This document shows, one piece after another, positions 9,598-19,371 of a stretch of DNA of 64,000 nt. The position numbers were made by a program, and so were the translations under genes. Numbering within the stretch: the stretch's first letter is position 1; every line of letters begins with the position of its first letter. This DNA comes from Hoeflea_A sp965216535 (lineage in GTDB: Bacteria > Pseudomonadota > Alphaproteobacteria > Rhizobiales > Rhizobiaceae). The stretch spans positions 6,696,001-6,760,000 of the forward strand of contig OZ244175.1 in assembly GCA_965216535.1 (NCBI GenBank), written 5' to 3'. The notes beneath the pieces were generated by a model. The model saw only the letters and a program-made list of their open reading frames with translations. It ran no database searches and was not told where the DNA came from.

Positions 9598-10520
9598 GAC
9601 TTTTCCTTCACCAGATCGACAAAAATCTCCTCCAGGGAGCTCTGGCTGGTTTGAAAGTCGCTGATACGGATGTTTGCAGCATTGAGGTCGTTGAGGAGTG
9701 CCCTGATACCGGTGCGTTCAGCCTTGGTATCATATGTATATGTGAGGGAGCCGCCATCCTCGGCCCGTTCAAGTTGATAGTGGGTCAGATTTTCGGGTAG
9801 CGCATCCAACGGAGACTGAAGCTCGATACGCATCTGCTTGCGACCAAGCCGGCGCATCAACGATGCCTTTTCCTCGGCCAGCAGCAGCTGACCGTGGCTG
9901 ATCACGCCGATACGGTCCGCGATCGCCTCCGCTTCCTCGATATAATGTGTTGTCAGAATGATGGTGACACCGCTTTTCCGCAGTTCCCGAACGATCTCCC
10001 ACATTCCCTTGCGCAGCTCGACATCGACACCGGCGGTTGGCTCGTCGAGAAACAGAATGCGTGGCTCGTGCGACAACGCCTTGGCGATCAGCACCCTTCT
10101 GCGCATCCCGCCGGAAAGCTGGTTGATGGCGGCGTTCTTCTTGTCGAGCAGCGACAGCTTCTCCAGAACGTTCTCGACAAAGGACGGATCCGGCGGCCGG
10201 CCGAAAAGACCGCGCGAAAAGCTGACCGTACGGAATACTTTCTCGAAAGGTTCGAGCGTGATTTCCTGCGGCACCAGCCCGATCAGGGTGCGCGCGCGGC
10301 GGTAGTCCTTCATGACATCGTGGCCGCCAACGGTAATGCTGCCGCCAGTCGGCGTGACAATACCGCAAACTATCGAAATCAGGGTGGTTTTTCCGGCGCC
10401 GTTCGGGCCGAGAAGGGCCAGGATCTCGCCTTCCTCGATGTCGAGCGACACGTCTTTGAGCGCCTCATGGCCGCCTTCATAGGTCTTCGACAGATTTTTG
10501 ATCGAGACGATCGGCGCCAT
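9594..10520 (-). CDS. ABC transporter ATP-binding protein (ABC-2 / DrrA-like)
   Basis: This 308-residue ATPase energises the adjacent ABC-2 permease. Walker A GPNGAGKTT is at 38-46, the signature LSGGMRRR at 135-142, Walker B ILFLDEPTAGVD at 155-166 and the H-loop histidine at 192. A C-terminal extension of about 90 residues after the nucleotide-binding domain is typical of DrrA/NodI/YadG-type exporters. It is the first gene of a two-gene minus-strand operon. The 197 bases upstream are shared with the divergent BNR-protein gene and probably carry both promoters. Confidence 0.92.
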   Translation of the reverse strand: MAPIVSIKNLSKTYEGGHEALKDVSLDIEEGEILALLGPNGAGKTTLISIVCGIVTPTGGSITVGGHDVMKDYRRARTLIGLVPQEITLEPFEKVFRTVSFSRGLFGRPPDPSFVENVLEKLSLLDKKNAAINQLSGGMRRRVLIAKALSHEPRILFLDEPTAGVDVELRKGMWEIVRELRKSGVTIILTTHYIEEAEAIADRIGVISHGQLLLAEEKASLMRRLGRKQMRIELQSPLDALPENLTHYQLERAEDGGSLTYTYDTKAERTGIRALLNDLNAANIRISDFQTSQSSLEEIFVDLVKEKS

Positions 10521-10717
10521 GGATAATGCGTCCTCCCCAAGCGCTACCTATGGCAGTTTCCAGCAGCCAACGGTAGCCAAAATCGACGGACACGCTGTCC
10601 GCCACATCACCGCAGCAATCACAATCTGTCAGTGCGATTGCTCCGATTGCACTTCTATCGGGACTCGGTCTATCCTGCTTGATCTGTATGTCGAGTTCTT
10701 CACAGGAATCCTCCCCC

Positions 10718-13700
10718 ATGAGCAATTCTACTGCTGCGAACGCGGCCGGTTCTTCCTCCCGTGCACAAGACCTTCTGTCGTCGACGCAGCTCAAATGGCG
10801 CTGCATCGGTCCACCGCGCGGCGGCCGTGTCGTTGCGGTTGCCGGGGATCCCGTCGATCCGATGACGTTCTATTTCGGCGCCTGTGCCGGCGGCGTGTGG
10901 AAAACCACCGACGGCGGGACCTACTGGGAGTGTGTTTCCGACGGGTTCTTCAACTCGGCCTCCGTCGGTGCGCTGGCAGTGGCGCCGTCCGATCCGAACG
11001 TCATCTATGCAGGTATGGGCGAAACGACGATCCGTGTCGACGTCTCCTATGGCGACGGGGTCTACCGCTCGACGGACGCGGGCCGTACATGGCAGCATAT
11101 GGGCCTGGCCGAAACGCGCCATATCGGCGAGATCCGCGTGCACCCGGAGGATCCCGACACGGTCTATGTTGCGGCTTTCGGCCACGCTTTCGGCACAAAC
11201 CCCGAGCGCGGCGTCTACCGCTCCACGGACGGCGGCGTCACCTGGGAGCTTATTCTGCATGAGGATGAACGGTCGGGGGCCATCGATCTTGCCATGGACC
11301 CCACGAACCCGCGCATCCTGTTTGCCGCTACCTGGGAAGCGCACCGGCAATTCTGGACGCTGTCGAGTGGCGGACCGGGATCGAAACTCTATCGCTCGAC
11401 CGACGGCGGAGATAGCTGGACCGAGGTCAGCAACCAACCGGGCTTCGCCAAGGGCATGCTCGGCAAGATCGGTGTCGCCATCGCGCCGAAGGCCGGCCGG
11501 GTCTGGGCGCTGGTCGAAGCCAAGGACGAACAGGCCGGACTCTACCGCTCCGAGGACTATGGTGAAACGTGGACGCAGGTGAGCCCCAACCGGGATCTCC
11601 TGCACCGACCCTGGTATTACATGCATGTCTTTGCCGACCCGGTCGACCCCGAGCTCGTCTATGTCACCAACTACCAGATGTGGAAATCGACCGATGGCGG
11701 CCACGAGTTCCGTGAGGTCACCACACCGCATGGCGACAATCACGATCTCTGGATCGACCCGACCAACAACCGGCGCATGGTGCAGGGCAATGATGGCGGT
11801 GCCAATGTCAGCTTCAATGGCGGCCGGACCTGGACGACGATCTACAATCAGCTGACGGCACAATTCTACCGCATGGACGTCGACAACCAGTTCCCCTACC
11901 GGGTCTATGCGACGCAGCAGGACAACACGTCGATCAGCGTGCCCAACGGAACCGAATGGGGCGTCATCACCTGGAACGACTGCTCCCTGCCCGGCACCGG
12001 GGAGAGCGGCTTCATTGCCGTTCATCCGGAGGATCCAAACATCGTCTATATCGGTGCCGTCGGGTCGTCTCCGGGCGGCTCCGGCGCCCTGCAGCGCTAC
12101 GATCACCGGACACGCCAGACGCAGCTCGTGAATGTCTGGCCGGAGGAATCGACAGGGATTGCACCAAAAGATCTGCGCTACCGGTTTGCCTGGACCTTTC
12201 CGATCCTGTTTTCGCCGCATGACAGCAACGTGCTCTATGCCTGTGGCAACCATGTTTTCCGCAGCCAAGACGAAGGCCACAGCTGGGAAGAGATCAGCCC
12301 CGACCTGACGCAGCGCGATGAATCCAAGCTCGGTCCATCCGGCGGACCGCTGACCGGCGACAGTGCCGGCGCCGAGACCTATGCGACGTTGTCGACGCTG
12401 GTCGAATCGGCGCATCGCAAGGGCGAACTCTGGGCCGGCACCGACGACGGCCTGATCCATGTCAGCCGCGACGACGGCGCCAATTGGCAGAACGTCACTC
12501 CACCCGACATGCCGGCCTGGGCCTATGTCGGCTCGATCGAGGTGTCGCAGCACGATGCGGACACGATCTATGTCGCGTCTACCTGCTTCAAACACGACGA
12601 CTACCAGCCCTATCTCTACCGCAGCACCGACGGCGGCCAGAGTTGGGCGTCGCTGAGCGGCAGTTTCCCGGATGGCGAGATCACCCGAGTTCTGCGCCCC
12701 GATCCGGAGCGGCCCGGCCTGCTCTTCGTCGGGACCGAAACCGGGGTCTTTGCTTCATTGGACGACGGCCAAAGCTGGTCTCGCATGGGCGGCGGCTTGC
12801 CGGTCGTGCCGGTCTACGACCTGAAACTCAAGCATGGCGACCTGATCGCCGCCACCCATGGCCGGTCCTTCTGGGTGCTCGACGATGTGTCGCCACTGCG
12901 CCAGCTGGTCGGAGACGGATCCGGAAGTGCACTTGTTTCACCGCGCGATACCCACCGCCTGACACTCACCTGGGGTGCCGGTGTCTTCGATGGCGACGGT
13001 GTCAATTACAGCCCATCATTCGGCATTGGCGGCGCCTATTACATGGTCACCGATGCCGAGGGGCGAACGCAGCGAAAGCACCTCGATGTCGGCGAAAACC
13101 CGCCGCGCGGCGTGATCGTCTACTACTGGCTGGACGCGGAGCCCGAGGAAGCGATTTCGATGGTGTTTTCAGACACCAACGGCCGCGAAATCCGCCGCTT
13201 TACCAGCGATGACAGCGAAAAGCCCGACGACCGGCTGCCAACGAAACCCGGTCTAAACCGTTTCGTCTGGAACCGGCACTGCGCGCCGGTGGAGCCGTTT
13301 GATGAAACACTGATCGAGCGCAAGTATAAACCACTGGCCAAATCCGGTGCCGGCAGCGGGCCTGCAGTTCCGCCAGGAGAGTACCAGGTGACGCTGACCA
13401 TTGGCGACACCAATCAGGATGCATCGTTCGCCATTCTGAAAGATCCACGGCTGTCGACGACCCAAGATGCGTTCGACCAGCAGTTCGCGTTGGCCGAACG
13501 GCTGTCGGAATCCCGTTCGGCGCTGAGGCGGACCGTGAACGGACTTCGGCATGTGCGCAAGCAGTTGGAAGCACTGCGCCACAGGGCCGGTGACGACCAA
13601 CCAGCGATCATCGACAAGATCGCGGGGATCGTCACGTCCCTGTCGGAAATCGAAACCGAATTGGTGGACGTCCACCGGGAAACGCCTCGGGACGTGCTGC

Positions 13701-13915
13701 GCAACCCGGCGCGCCACGACGACACGCTGGGCGATCTGCTGTGGACGGTGGCCATGGCCGACACGCCACCGGCGACCCAATTCGTCGCCGTGGCCGACGA
13801 AGTGATGGGGAAAGTCGAGCATCAGGTTGCGGCCTACAGTGCTCTTGTCGAGACCGACCTTGCCGAGCTCAATCGCCAAGCTGCCGCGGCCAACATTCCG
13901 GCCATCGTCGCGTGA
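10718..13915 (+). CDS. Large BNR/Asp-box (sortilin/VPS10-like) beta-propeller protein
   Basis: This 1,065-residue protein is built from BNR/Asp-box blades. At least ten motifs of the type YRSTDGGxTW occur, including KTTDGG, YRSTDAGRTW, YRSTDGGVTW, YRSEDYGETW, RSQDEGHSW, YRSTDGGQSW and SLDDGQSW. They are spread over the first 720 residues and suggest one or two multi-bladed propellers of the sortilin/exo-xyloglucanase fold. A beta-rich segment and an alpha-helical tail (about 890-1060) follow. The start at 10718 has AGGA 11-14 bases upstream; an in-frame ATG further upstream has no such site. I see no signal peptide, unlike most extracellular BNR enzymes. It is followed after seven bases by an MFS gene. 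Catalytic function is unknown; glycosidase activity is possible but unsupported. Confidence 0.8.
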   Translation: MSNSTAANAAGSSSRAQDLLSSTQLKWRCIGPPRGGRVVAVAGDPVDPMTFYFGACAGGVWKTTDGGTYWECVSDGFFNSASVGALAVAPSDPNVIYAGMGETTIRVDVSYGDGVYRSTDAGRTWQHMGLAETRHIGEIRVHPEDPDTVYVAAFGHAFGTNPERGVYRSTDGGVTWELILHEDERSGAIDLAMDPTNPRILFAATWEAHRQFWTLSSGGPGSKLYRSTDGGDSWTEVSNQPGFAKGMLGKIGVAIAPKAGRVWALVEAKDEQAGLYRSEDYGETWTQVSPNRDLLHRPWYYMHVFADPVDPELVYVTNYQMWKSTDGGHEFREVTTPHGDNHDLWIDPTNNRRMVQGNDGGANVSFNGGRTWTTIYNQLTAQFYRMDVDNQFPYRVYATQQDNTSISVPNGTEWGVITWNDCSLPGTGESGFIAVHPEDPNIVYIGAVGSSPGGSGALQRYDHRTRQTQLVNVWPEESTGIAPKDLRYRFAWTFPILFSPHDSNVLYACGNHVFRSQDEGHSWEEISPDLTQRDESKLGPSGGPLTGDSAGAETYATLSTLVESAHRKGELWAGTDDGLIHVSRDDGANWQNVTPPDMPAWAYVGSIEVSQHDADTIYVASTCFKHDDYQPYLYRSTDGGQSWASLSGSFPDGEITRVLRPDPERPGLLFVGTETGVFASLDDGQSWSRMGGGLPVVPVYDLKLKHGDLIAATHGRSFWVLDDVSPLRQLVGDGSGSALVSPRDTHRLTLTWGAGVFDGDGVNYSPSFGIGGAYYMVTDAEGRTQRKHLDVGENPPRGVIVYYWLDAEPEEAISMVFSDTNGREIRRFTSDDSEKPDDRLPTKPGLNRFVWNRHCAPVEPFDETLIERKYKPLAKSGAGSGPAVPPGEYQVTLTIGDTNQDASFAILKDPRLSTTQDAFDQQFALAERLSESRSALRRTVNGLRHVRKQLEALRHRAGDDQPAIIDKIAGIVTSLSEIETELVDVHRETPRDVLRNPARHDDTLGDLLWTVAMADTPPATQFVAVADEVMGKVEHQVAAYSALVETDLAELNRQAAAANIPAIVA

Positions 13916-13922
13916 GACCTCG

Positions 13923-15143
13923 ATGAGAGCAAGCTGGCTCGGCCTGCCGGCCGATCTGTGGCGCCTGACGGCGACAGACTTTGTCGTCCGCACCGCCTAC
14001 CAGATGGGCAAGACACCGCTGCTGCCGATCTACGCCGCAGCACTGGGCGCCGGCGACCTGATCATTGGCGCTGTCGTGTCGATCTCGACCATGACCGGCC
14101 TGCTGCTCAAGCCGCTCTTCGGATTTCTGTCCGACCGGTGGGGACGCAGACTGTGGCTTCTTATCGGCCTGACCGTTTTCGCGCTGGCGCCCTTTCTCTA
14201 CCGGTTCGTCGAAACGCCGGAAGACCTGATCGCGCTCAGGCTTCTGCACGGCACGGCTACGGCGATCTTCGGACCCGTCAGCCTCGCCTACGTGGCCGAA
14301 ATGGGTATCGACCGCCGCGCGGAGCGGCTGGGAATCTTCGGCATGGCCCGCAGCGGCGGTTACCTCCTCGCCCCGACGATTGCCGCACTGCTGCTGACGG
14401 TCATGGAGCCGGAGAGGGTTTTCACCATCATCGGACTGGTCAGTTGCGCGGCGTTCGTGCCGGCACTCTTTCTCACGCAGCGTCCGGTGGTTCGCCACGA
14501 GAGTTTCGTCATAGGGGCGCTGAATGCCATCCGCGCGACACGCTCAAGCCGCGCCTTCTGGCTGGCAGCCACGCTGGAGATCGCGGTGCACGTCGCCACC
14601 TATGCGACCAAGGCGTTTCTTCCGATCTATGCCTTGACCGTGGCGGGGTTCGACCTGCTGCTGGTCGGACTGTTCTTCAGCGTACAGGAGCTGGCCAACA
14701 TCGTCATGCGCCCGATCGGCGGGCGGCTTGCCGACCGATCCTCTCCCGAGTTGACGATTACCGCAGGTCTGGTGACGCTGGCATGCGCGCTGCTGTTCCT
14801 TAGCAACAGCGGCAGTGCCGCTCTTTTGCTCGCAGCGGCGGTTGCCATTGGACTGGGTCTCGGACTGATCCTGCCGTCGACACAGTCGTTGCTGAGTTCG
14901 GAAATTCCTGCCGCTTCACTTGGCGCCGGAATGGGGGCTCTCGGCGCGCTGCGCAATCTCGGCAAGGTCGCAGGGCCGGTTGCGGCAGGGCTGGCGCTGA
15001 CGCAGATGAGTTATGAGGGCCTGTTCACGCTGTGCGCCGGCTTCGTTTTGGTCACGGCATTGATCTTCGGATTTGTCATGCGTTTGAAGAACCGGTCCGC
15101 CGTTGTCCGTGAAGGGGTGAAACGATGGAACGAGACAGGATAA
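13923..15143 (+). CDS. Major facilitator superfamily transporter
   Basis: This 406-residue inner-membrane protein has about twelve hydrophobic helices and the MFS loop 2-3 signature (GFLSDRWGRRLWL, residues about 66-78). A related motif appears in the second half (GGRLADRSSPE). The start at 13923 follows the stop of the BNR gene by seven bases, so the two are likely cotranscribed; a longer in-frame start would overlap that gene. The 3' end overlaps the GFA-family gene by 19 bases. The substrate is unknown. The pattern resembles drug or metabolite efflux MFS proteins, but this is a weak inference. Confidence 0.88.
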   Translation: MRASWLGLPADLWRLTATDFVVRTAYQMGKTPLLPIYAAALGAGDLIIGAVVSISTMTGLLLKPLFGFLSDRWGRRLWLLIGLTVFALAPFLYRFVETPEDLIALRLLHGTATAIFGPVSLAYVAEMGIDRRAERLGIFGMARSGGYLLAPTIAALLLTVMEPERVFTIIGLVSCAAFVPALFLTQRPVVRHESFVIGALNAIRATRSSRAFWLAATLEIAVHVATYATKAFLPIYALTVAGFDLLLVGLFFSVQELANIVMRPIGGRLADRSSPELTITAGLVTLACALLFLSNSGSAALLLAAAVAIGLGLGLILPSTQSLLSSEIPAASLGAGMGALGALRNLGKVAGPVAAGLALTQMSYEGLFTLCAGFVLVTALIFGFVMRLKNRSAVVREGVKRWNETG

Positions 15144-15571
15144 CCGGCGGCTGCCAATGCGGCGCTGTTCGTTACGCCATCGGCCGTCTTGGCCGGGCTT
15201 CCATCTGTCATTGCCGCATGTGTCAAAAGGCCTTCGGTGGCCTATTCGCACCGCTTGTCACGGCCTACGACATCGAATGGACACGCGGCGAGCGGTCCAT
15301 ATTCAACAGTTCTCAGCGCAATTGGCGAGGTTTCTGCAAGGATTGCGGAACACCTTTGACCTACGAATTCGAGGGATGGACGGAGATCGCCATCGGATCG
15401 CTCGACAATCCGGAAATCGCTCCGCCGGAGGTGCAGGTCAACGCAAGCAGCCGATGCAGCTTTTTCGGCGGCCTGACTGAACTGCCCGAAAAGCCTGAAG
15501 ACGAAATCCGCAAGGATGACGCCTGGAATGCCGGCGTCATTTCCAACCAGCATCCGGACCACGACACCTGA
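15125..15571 (+). CDS. GFA / CENP-V family zinc protein
   Basis: This is a 148-residue single-domain protein of the glutathione-dependent formaldehyde-activating (GFA) family. Zinc ligands are clear: GGCQCGAVRY at 8-17, CHCRMCQK at 28-35 and CKDCGTPL near 70-77. These match the family consensus CxCG, CHCxxC and CxxCG. Many members have no proven glutathione or formaldehyde activity, so only the fold and zinc binding are secure. It starts inside the end of the MFS gene and is probably the last gene of that operon, converging on the sulfatase gene 32 bases away. Confidence 0.88.
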   Translation: MERDRITGGCQCGAVRYAIGRLGRASICHCRMCQKAFGGLFAPLVTAYDIEWTRGERSIFNSSQRNWRGFCKDCGTPLTYEFEGWTEIAIGSLDNPEIAPPEVQVNASSRCSFFGGLTELPEKPEDEIRKDDAWNAGVISNQHPDHDT

Positions 15572-15603
15572 GAGGAAGGGTCGGCTTGGGACGTCCCACA
15601 CTG

Positions 15604-17097
15604 TCAAGACGGGAAGCCGACATCATCGGCCACCGGACCGGCGGGCGGTTGCGGATAGTGAAGGCCACGCTGGGCGCTGAAGGTGCGATCGGGCCGCCGC
15701 ACGAACGGTCCCGGATCGTAACCGGTAAGTTCCCCCTCCCGCACCCAACCGGCCTCCAGATCCTTGCCGTAACACTGGCCTGCGAGGATCCCGGCGAGAC
15801 GGTCGCGGATTTCGACGTGCGATGCCGCAGCCGCCAGGTCCACGGTCTCGCCGGGGTCGTTTTCCAGATCGAAGAGCTGGATTCTGTTACCGGCCGGATG
15901 CCAGATCAACTTGTGGCGTCCGTCGTGTAGCATGCGAGAGGCAGAGTGGTTCTCAAGCACCTCGCCATAGAGCCAAGGCCGACGCTCGGCTGCAATAGCC
16001 GATATCCCGTCGCAAGTCTCGGGGACCGGTAAACCCGCGAGGTCGAGCAGCGTGGGCATCACGTCTTGCAACGCCACAAGGCGATCGTCGCGCGTGTCAG
16101 GCACGATCCGCTGATCGCCGGCCTGCCCGACGACTATCATCGGGATGCGGGTCGAACCCTCGTAGAACTGCCTTTTTCCGAAGAGACCGTGATCGCCAAG
16201 CATGTCCCCGTGATCGCTGCAGAACAGAATGATGGTGTCGTCGAGCTGACGTTCTTCACGCAGAGTGCCGAGGATGACACGCAACTGGTGATCGATGTGC
16301 GTGCAGAGCGCGTAGTAGGCCCGCCGCATATCGGCCAAAACCTCGGCCGACATCGCGGGCCAGTAATTACGCACCGCTTGTAGGGCATAAGGCAGACTGT
16401 CGGTGGAGTCGGACCATTCCGACGACAGGGCCGGCTCAATCACTCTGGTCCGGTAAAAGTCGAAATAGTGAGACAGAGGTGTCAGCGGCGGATGGGGAGT
16501 CTGGTAGGAGATGGTCCAGAAAGAGGGGCATAGCGGATCTCGCCGCTTGATGTAGCGGCACAGTTGCTCCGTCGCCCAGTTCGTGTGGTGGAGCCGCTCG
16601 GGCAAATGCCAAGGCCGGTGCATGTAGCTGTTGTTGGCCATGCCATGGGCGAACTGCTTGCCGGTGTGGCCGTTGTCGGAGAGAAACAGGTCGTAGTCGT
16701 CAATTGCCAAATGCGGCCGACCTTCCTCCGACAGTAACACGTCGTTGTAGCCGATGCGGTCCCGCTCCGGATAGACGTGAAGTTTGCCGACGCAATAGGC
16801 CTGATAGCCGGCATCTCTGAAGCAGCTCGCGATCGTCGGAGCGTCCGGCATGCGACCGGATTTTCTAAAAACACGGTCGCCATGGCCGCGCGGCGACAGG
16901 CCTGTATACAGGCTGCGACGTGCCGGGATGCAGATCGGACATTCCGAATACGCACGGCTGAACAGAACGCCGTTGCGCGCCAGTTGATCAAGTGTTGGCG
17001 TTTGAATGGTCGGATGTCCGAGTGCCCCGAGACAGTTCCCCGACCACTGATCGACTATGATCAGAAGCACATTCGGGCTGACGCTTCGTTGTTGCAT
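15604..17097 (-). CDS. Sulfatase (type I, Cys-type), last gene of the TTT locus
   Basis: This 497-residue arylsulfatase/choline-sulfatase-like hydrolase cleaves a sulfate ester. The sulfatase signature CIPAR is at 56-60, in which Cys56 would be converted to formylglycine. Asp16 (IIVDQWSG) and the later SDHGDMLGDHG motif supply metal ligands. The start at 17097 is preceded by AGAGAGGA on the minus strand, whereas an upstream in-frame start would lie inside tctA. There is no signal peptide, so it should act in the cytoplasm on an imported substrate. It begins four bases after the tctA stop and is clearly in the same operon. It is about 70 residues too divergent in its C-terminal half for me to assign a substrate; choline-O-sulfate is only one option. 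Confidence 0.88.
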   Translation of the reverse strand: MQQRSVSPNVLLIIVDQWSGNCLGALGHPTIQTPTLDQLARNGVLFSRAYSECPICIPARRSLYTGLSPRGHGDRVFRKSGRMPDAPTIASCFRDAGYQAYCVGKLHVYPERDRIGYNDVLLSEEGRPHLAIDDYDLFLSDNGHTGKQFAHGMANNSYMHRPWHLPERLHHTNWATEQLCRYIKRRDPLCPSFWTISYQTPHPPLTPLSHYFDFYRTRVIEPALSSEWSDSTDSLPYALQAVRNYWPAMSAEVLADMRRAYYALCTHIDHQLRVILGTLREERQLDDTIILFCSDHGDMLGDHGLFGKRQFYEGSTRIPMIVVGQAGDQRIVPDTRDDRLVALQDVMPTLLDLAGLPVPETCDGISAIAAERRPWLYGEVLENHSASRMLHDGRHKLIWHPAGNRIQLFDLENDPGETVDLAAAASHVEIRDRLAGILAGQCYGKDLEAGWVREGELTGYDPGPFVRRPDRTFSAQRGLHYPQPPAGPVADDVGFPS

Positions 17098-17101
17098 AAA
17101 A

Positions 17102-18616
17102 TTATCCTCTCTGTACTCCACGGGATAACCCGCGCCGACGCCACAGCTGGGATACAGCCGGACCAAACAGTACCAGCATGGACAGGACAAGCAGGCCGGC
17201 GCTGATCGGACGCTCCACGAAAACCATCAGGTCGCCGCGCGCCAACAGCAGGGCACGGCGGAAGTTTTCCTCCAGCATCGGCCCGAGTACAAATCCAAGC
17301 AGCAGGGGCGCCGGCGAAAACCGAAAGATGGAAAGCAGATATCCGATGGCTGAGAAGACGAAGACGACGAGCAGATCGAACGGATTGTTGTTGATGCTGT
17401 AGACGCCCACGCAGATGAGCAACAGGACGCCGGGGAACAGGTACTTGTAAGGAATGGTCAGGATCCGCGCCCACAACCCGATCATCGGAATATTCATGAT
17501 CAGCAGCATCAGATTGCCGATCCAAAAGCTGGCCAGCAGCCCCCAGAAGATCTCCGGATTGTCGACGATCATCTTGGGGCCCGGCTCGACACCGTGAATG
17601 AGAAGAGCACCGAGCAGCAACGCCATGACGGCATCTCCGGGGATGCCGAGGGACAGGGTCGGGATGAAGGCCGCCTGGGCGGCCGCATTGTTGGCAGCCT
17701 CCGGGGCGGTGATGCCCTCGATCGCGCCCTTGCCGAAGCGGCTCGGATCCTTCGCGACTCGCGTCTCCACGCCATAGGCCACGAACGCGCCGATCGTCGC
17801 GCCGGCGCCGGGTAGAATACCCAGCATGGCGCCTATGGGTGCGCCGCGCAGCATCGGTTTCGGGGTCTGCGCCAATTCCTTGCGGGTCGGCAGCAGGTCG
17901 CGCATGCCGACGAGGGTCGCCCGGCCGCGACGATCCGGCGGACGCGACAGGTTGGCGATGATCTCGGCCGTGCCGAAAACGCCCATGGCGATGGCGACGA
18001 TGCTCAAGCCGTCGGCGAGGTTCAGCAGGCCGAAGGTATAGCGCAGCGTACCGCTCGTGACATCGGTCCCGACCAGCCCGAACACGAGGCCGAGGACGAC
18101 CATCGCGAGGCTCTTGAGCTGCGATCCGGGAGCGACCGTCGATGCCGTGATCAGGCCGAAGGCCATCAGGGCGAAATATTCGGCCGAACCGAAATTCAGG
18201 GCAAACCGGGCGATCGGCGGCGAAAAGGCCGCCAGGCAGAGGATGGCGAAGCAACTGCCGAAAAAGGAAGCGATCGTGGTGATGAAGATGGCGGCGCCGG
18301 CGCGGCCCTGACGCGCCAGCGGATAGCCGTCCAGGCAGATCAGCGCGGATGACGGGGTGCCCGGTACGTTGAGCAGGATCGAGGCGATAGATCCGCCATA
18401 CTGGGCACCATAATATATTCCTGCCAGCATGATCAGCGCCTGTTCCGGCTGCAGATAGAAGGTGACCGGCAGCAGCATGGAAATCGCCGCCATGGCACCG
18501 ATGCCCGGAAGGACGCCGATCAGCATGCCGACGGTGACGCCGAACAGGCAGTAGAGGATCGAATAGCCGCTCAGGGCGACGCTGAAGCCGAGGGCAAGAT
18601 TACCGAGCACATCCAT
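17102..18616 (-). CDS. tctA: Tripartite tricarboxylate transporter, large permease TctA
   Basis: This 504-residue protein has ten to twelve membrane helices and the TctA hallmark segments: GVLPGIGAMAAI near 38-49, YYGAQYGGSIASILLNVPG near 67-85 and a related GILPGAGATIGAF repeat in the second half. It forms the transport channel of a TTT system that takes up carboxylates using the periplasmic TctC protein. Its ATG overlaps the tctB stop by one base (TGATG). It is embedded between sulfatase genes, which hints that the transported acid is sulfated or is released from a sulfate ester. Confidence 0.95.
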   Translation of the reverse strand: MDVLGNLALGFSVALSGYSILYCLFGVTVGMLIGVLPGIGAMAAISMLLPVTFYLQPEQALIMLAGIYYGAQYGGSIASILLNVPGTPSSALICLDGYPLARQGRAGAAIFITTIASFFGSCFAILCLAAFSPPIARFALNFGSAEYFALMAFGLITASTVAPGSQLKSLAMVVLGLVFGLVGTDVTSGTLRYTFGLLNLADGLSIVAIAMGVFGTAEIIANLSRPPDRRGRATLVGMRDLLPTRKELAQTPKPMLRGAPIGAMLGILPGAGATIGAFVAYGVETRVAKDPSRFGKGAIEGITAPEAANNAAAQAAFIPTLSLGIPGDAVMALLLGALLIHGVEPGPKMIVDNPEIFWGLLASFWIGNLMLLIMNIPMIGLWARILTIPYKYLFPGVLLLICVGVYSINNNPFDLLVVFVFSAIGYLLSIFRFSPAPLLLGFVLGPMLEENFRRALLLARGDLMVFVERPISAGLLVLSMLVLFGPAVSQLWRRRGLSRGVQRG

Positions 18617-19095
18617 CAGCCGAGCCCCACTACGAGCCGGAAGGGAATGCCGATGAGCAAGACGAAGACGACCCAGACGAGGATCAACAGCCCCAGGAAA
18701 AGCGCCGTCAGGGAACGCAGAGAATGATCCGGATCGGCGAAGCCGGAGATGAACACCAGAGCGGCCGTCGCGGCAATAAGCCCGGCGGTATCGACCAGCA
18801 AGGCGAAAGCCAGCACGCCGGCGAGCGACAGAATGACCGGCCGCAGGACGATTTTGCGCTCCTCATCAGCCTCGACCGGGTGGGCGAAGAGAAAGACCAG
18901 GGCACCGAGCACGATCAGCAGCACACCCAGACCGAAGGGCGTCATGCCGGGACCCATTCGGGATAGCGTTCCGAATGAATAGTCCAAGGCCTCGATGGCG
19001 ACGAACAAGCCGGTTGCAACCAGCAGGCCGCCCGCTATCCGGTCGCGCACCCTGCTGGGCACGGCGATTGCGTCCGAACCGTTTTCATGGGTCAT
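18616..19095 (-). CDS. tctB: Tripartite tricarboxylate transporter, small permease TctB
   Basis: This 159-residue membrane protein has four predicted helices (residues about 23-40, 50-70, 85-120 and 128-155), the size and topology of TctB. It pairs with TctA, whose start overlaps its stop. The 276 bases between its start and the preceding sulfatase gene hold no convincing gene; I see no strong terminator there, so a second internal promoter is possible. Confidence 0.88.
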   Translation of the reverse strand: MTHENGSDAIAVPSRVRDRIAGGLLVATGLFVAIEALDYSFGTLSRMGPGMTPFGLGVLLIVLGALVFLFAHPVEADEERKIVLRPVILSLAGVLAFALLVDTAGLIAATAALVFISGFADPDHSLRSLTALFLGLLILVWVVFVLLIGIPFRLVVGLG

Positions 19096-19371
19096 CTCAC
19101 GACTCCTCCCCTTGGCCGCATCCGGCGCATGTTCTGTTTACAAGGCAGGACCGCGCGACCGCGGCGTTTTTGGTCGCCGGCCGGACGGGTCGTGCAGACG
19201 TGATGCCCTTCCTGCCGCGACTTCACACAAACGATCCCGGCCGCGAGCGGCCCGGAGGAACTCGCCCGTTCGGTGGCTTCGCGGCGCTTGCCACAGCATC
19301 GCTGCTTTCGTCGCTTCCGGGGCTGGCCGACGGTTTTTCATCTTCTGATACTGCCTCGTAAACGATAGCCT

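Noticed and set aside
8836..10520. The ABC pair as the type I secretion system of the RTX protein.
   Set aside because: The permease and ATPase are separate, of the ABC-2/DrrAB class. T1SS uses a fused ABC ATPase-permease with HlyD and TolC, none of which is seen.
10700..12595. A 631-codon minus-strand frame opposite the BNR protein gene.
   Set aside because: The BNR gene on the plus strand has ten conserved Asp-box motifs; the opposite frame has none and no recognisable family.
19096..19371. A gene in the 276-bp gap between tctB and the upstream sulfatase.
   Set aside because: The frames there have no start with a ribosome binding site and no family likeness; the longest is antisense-like and runs into neighbours.
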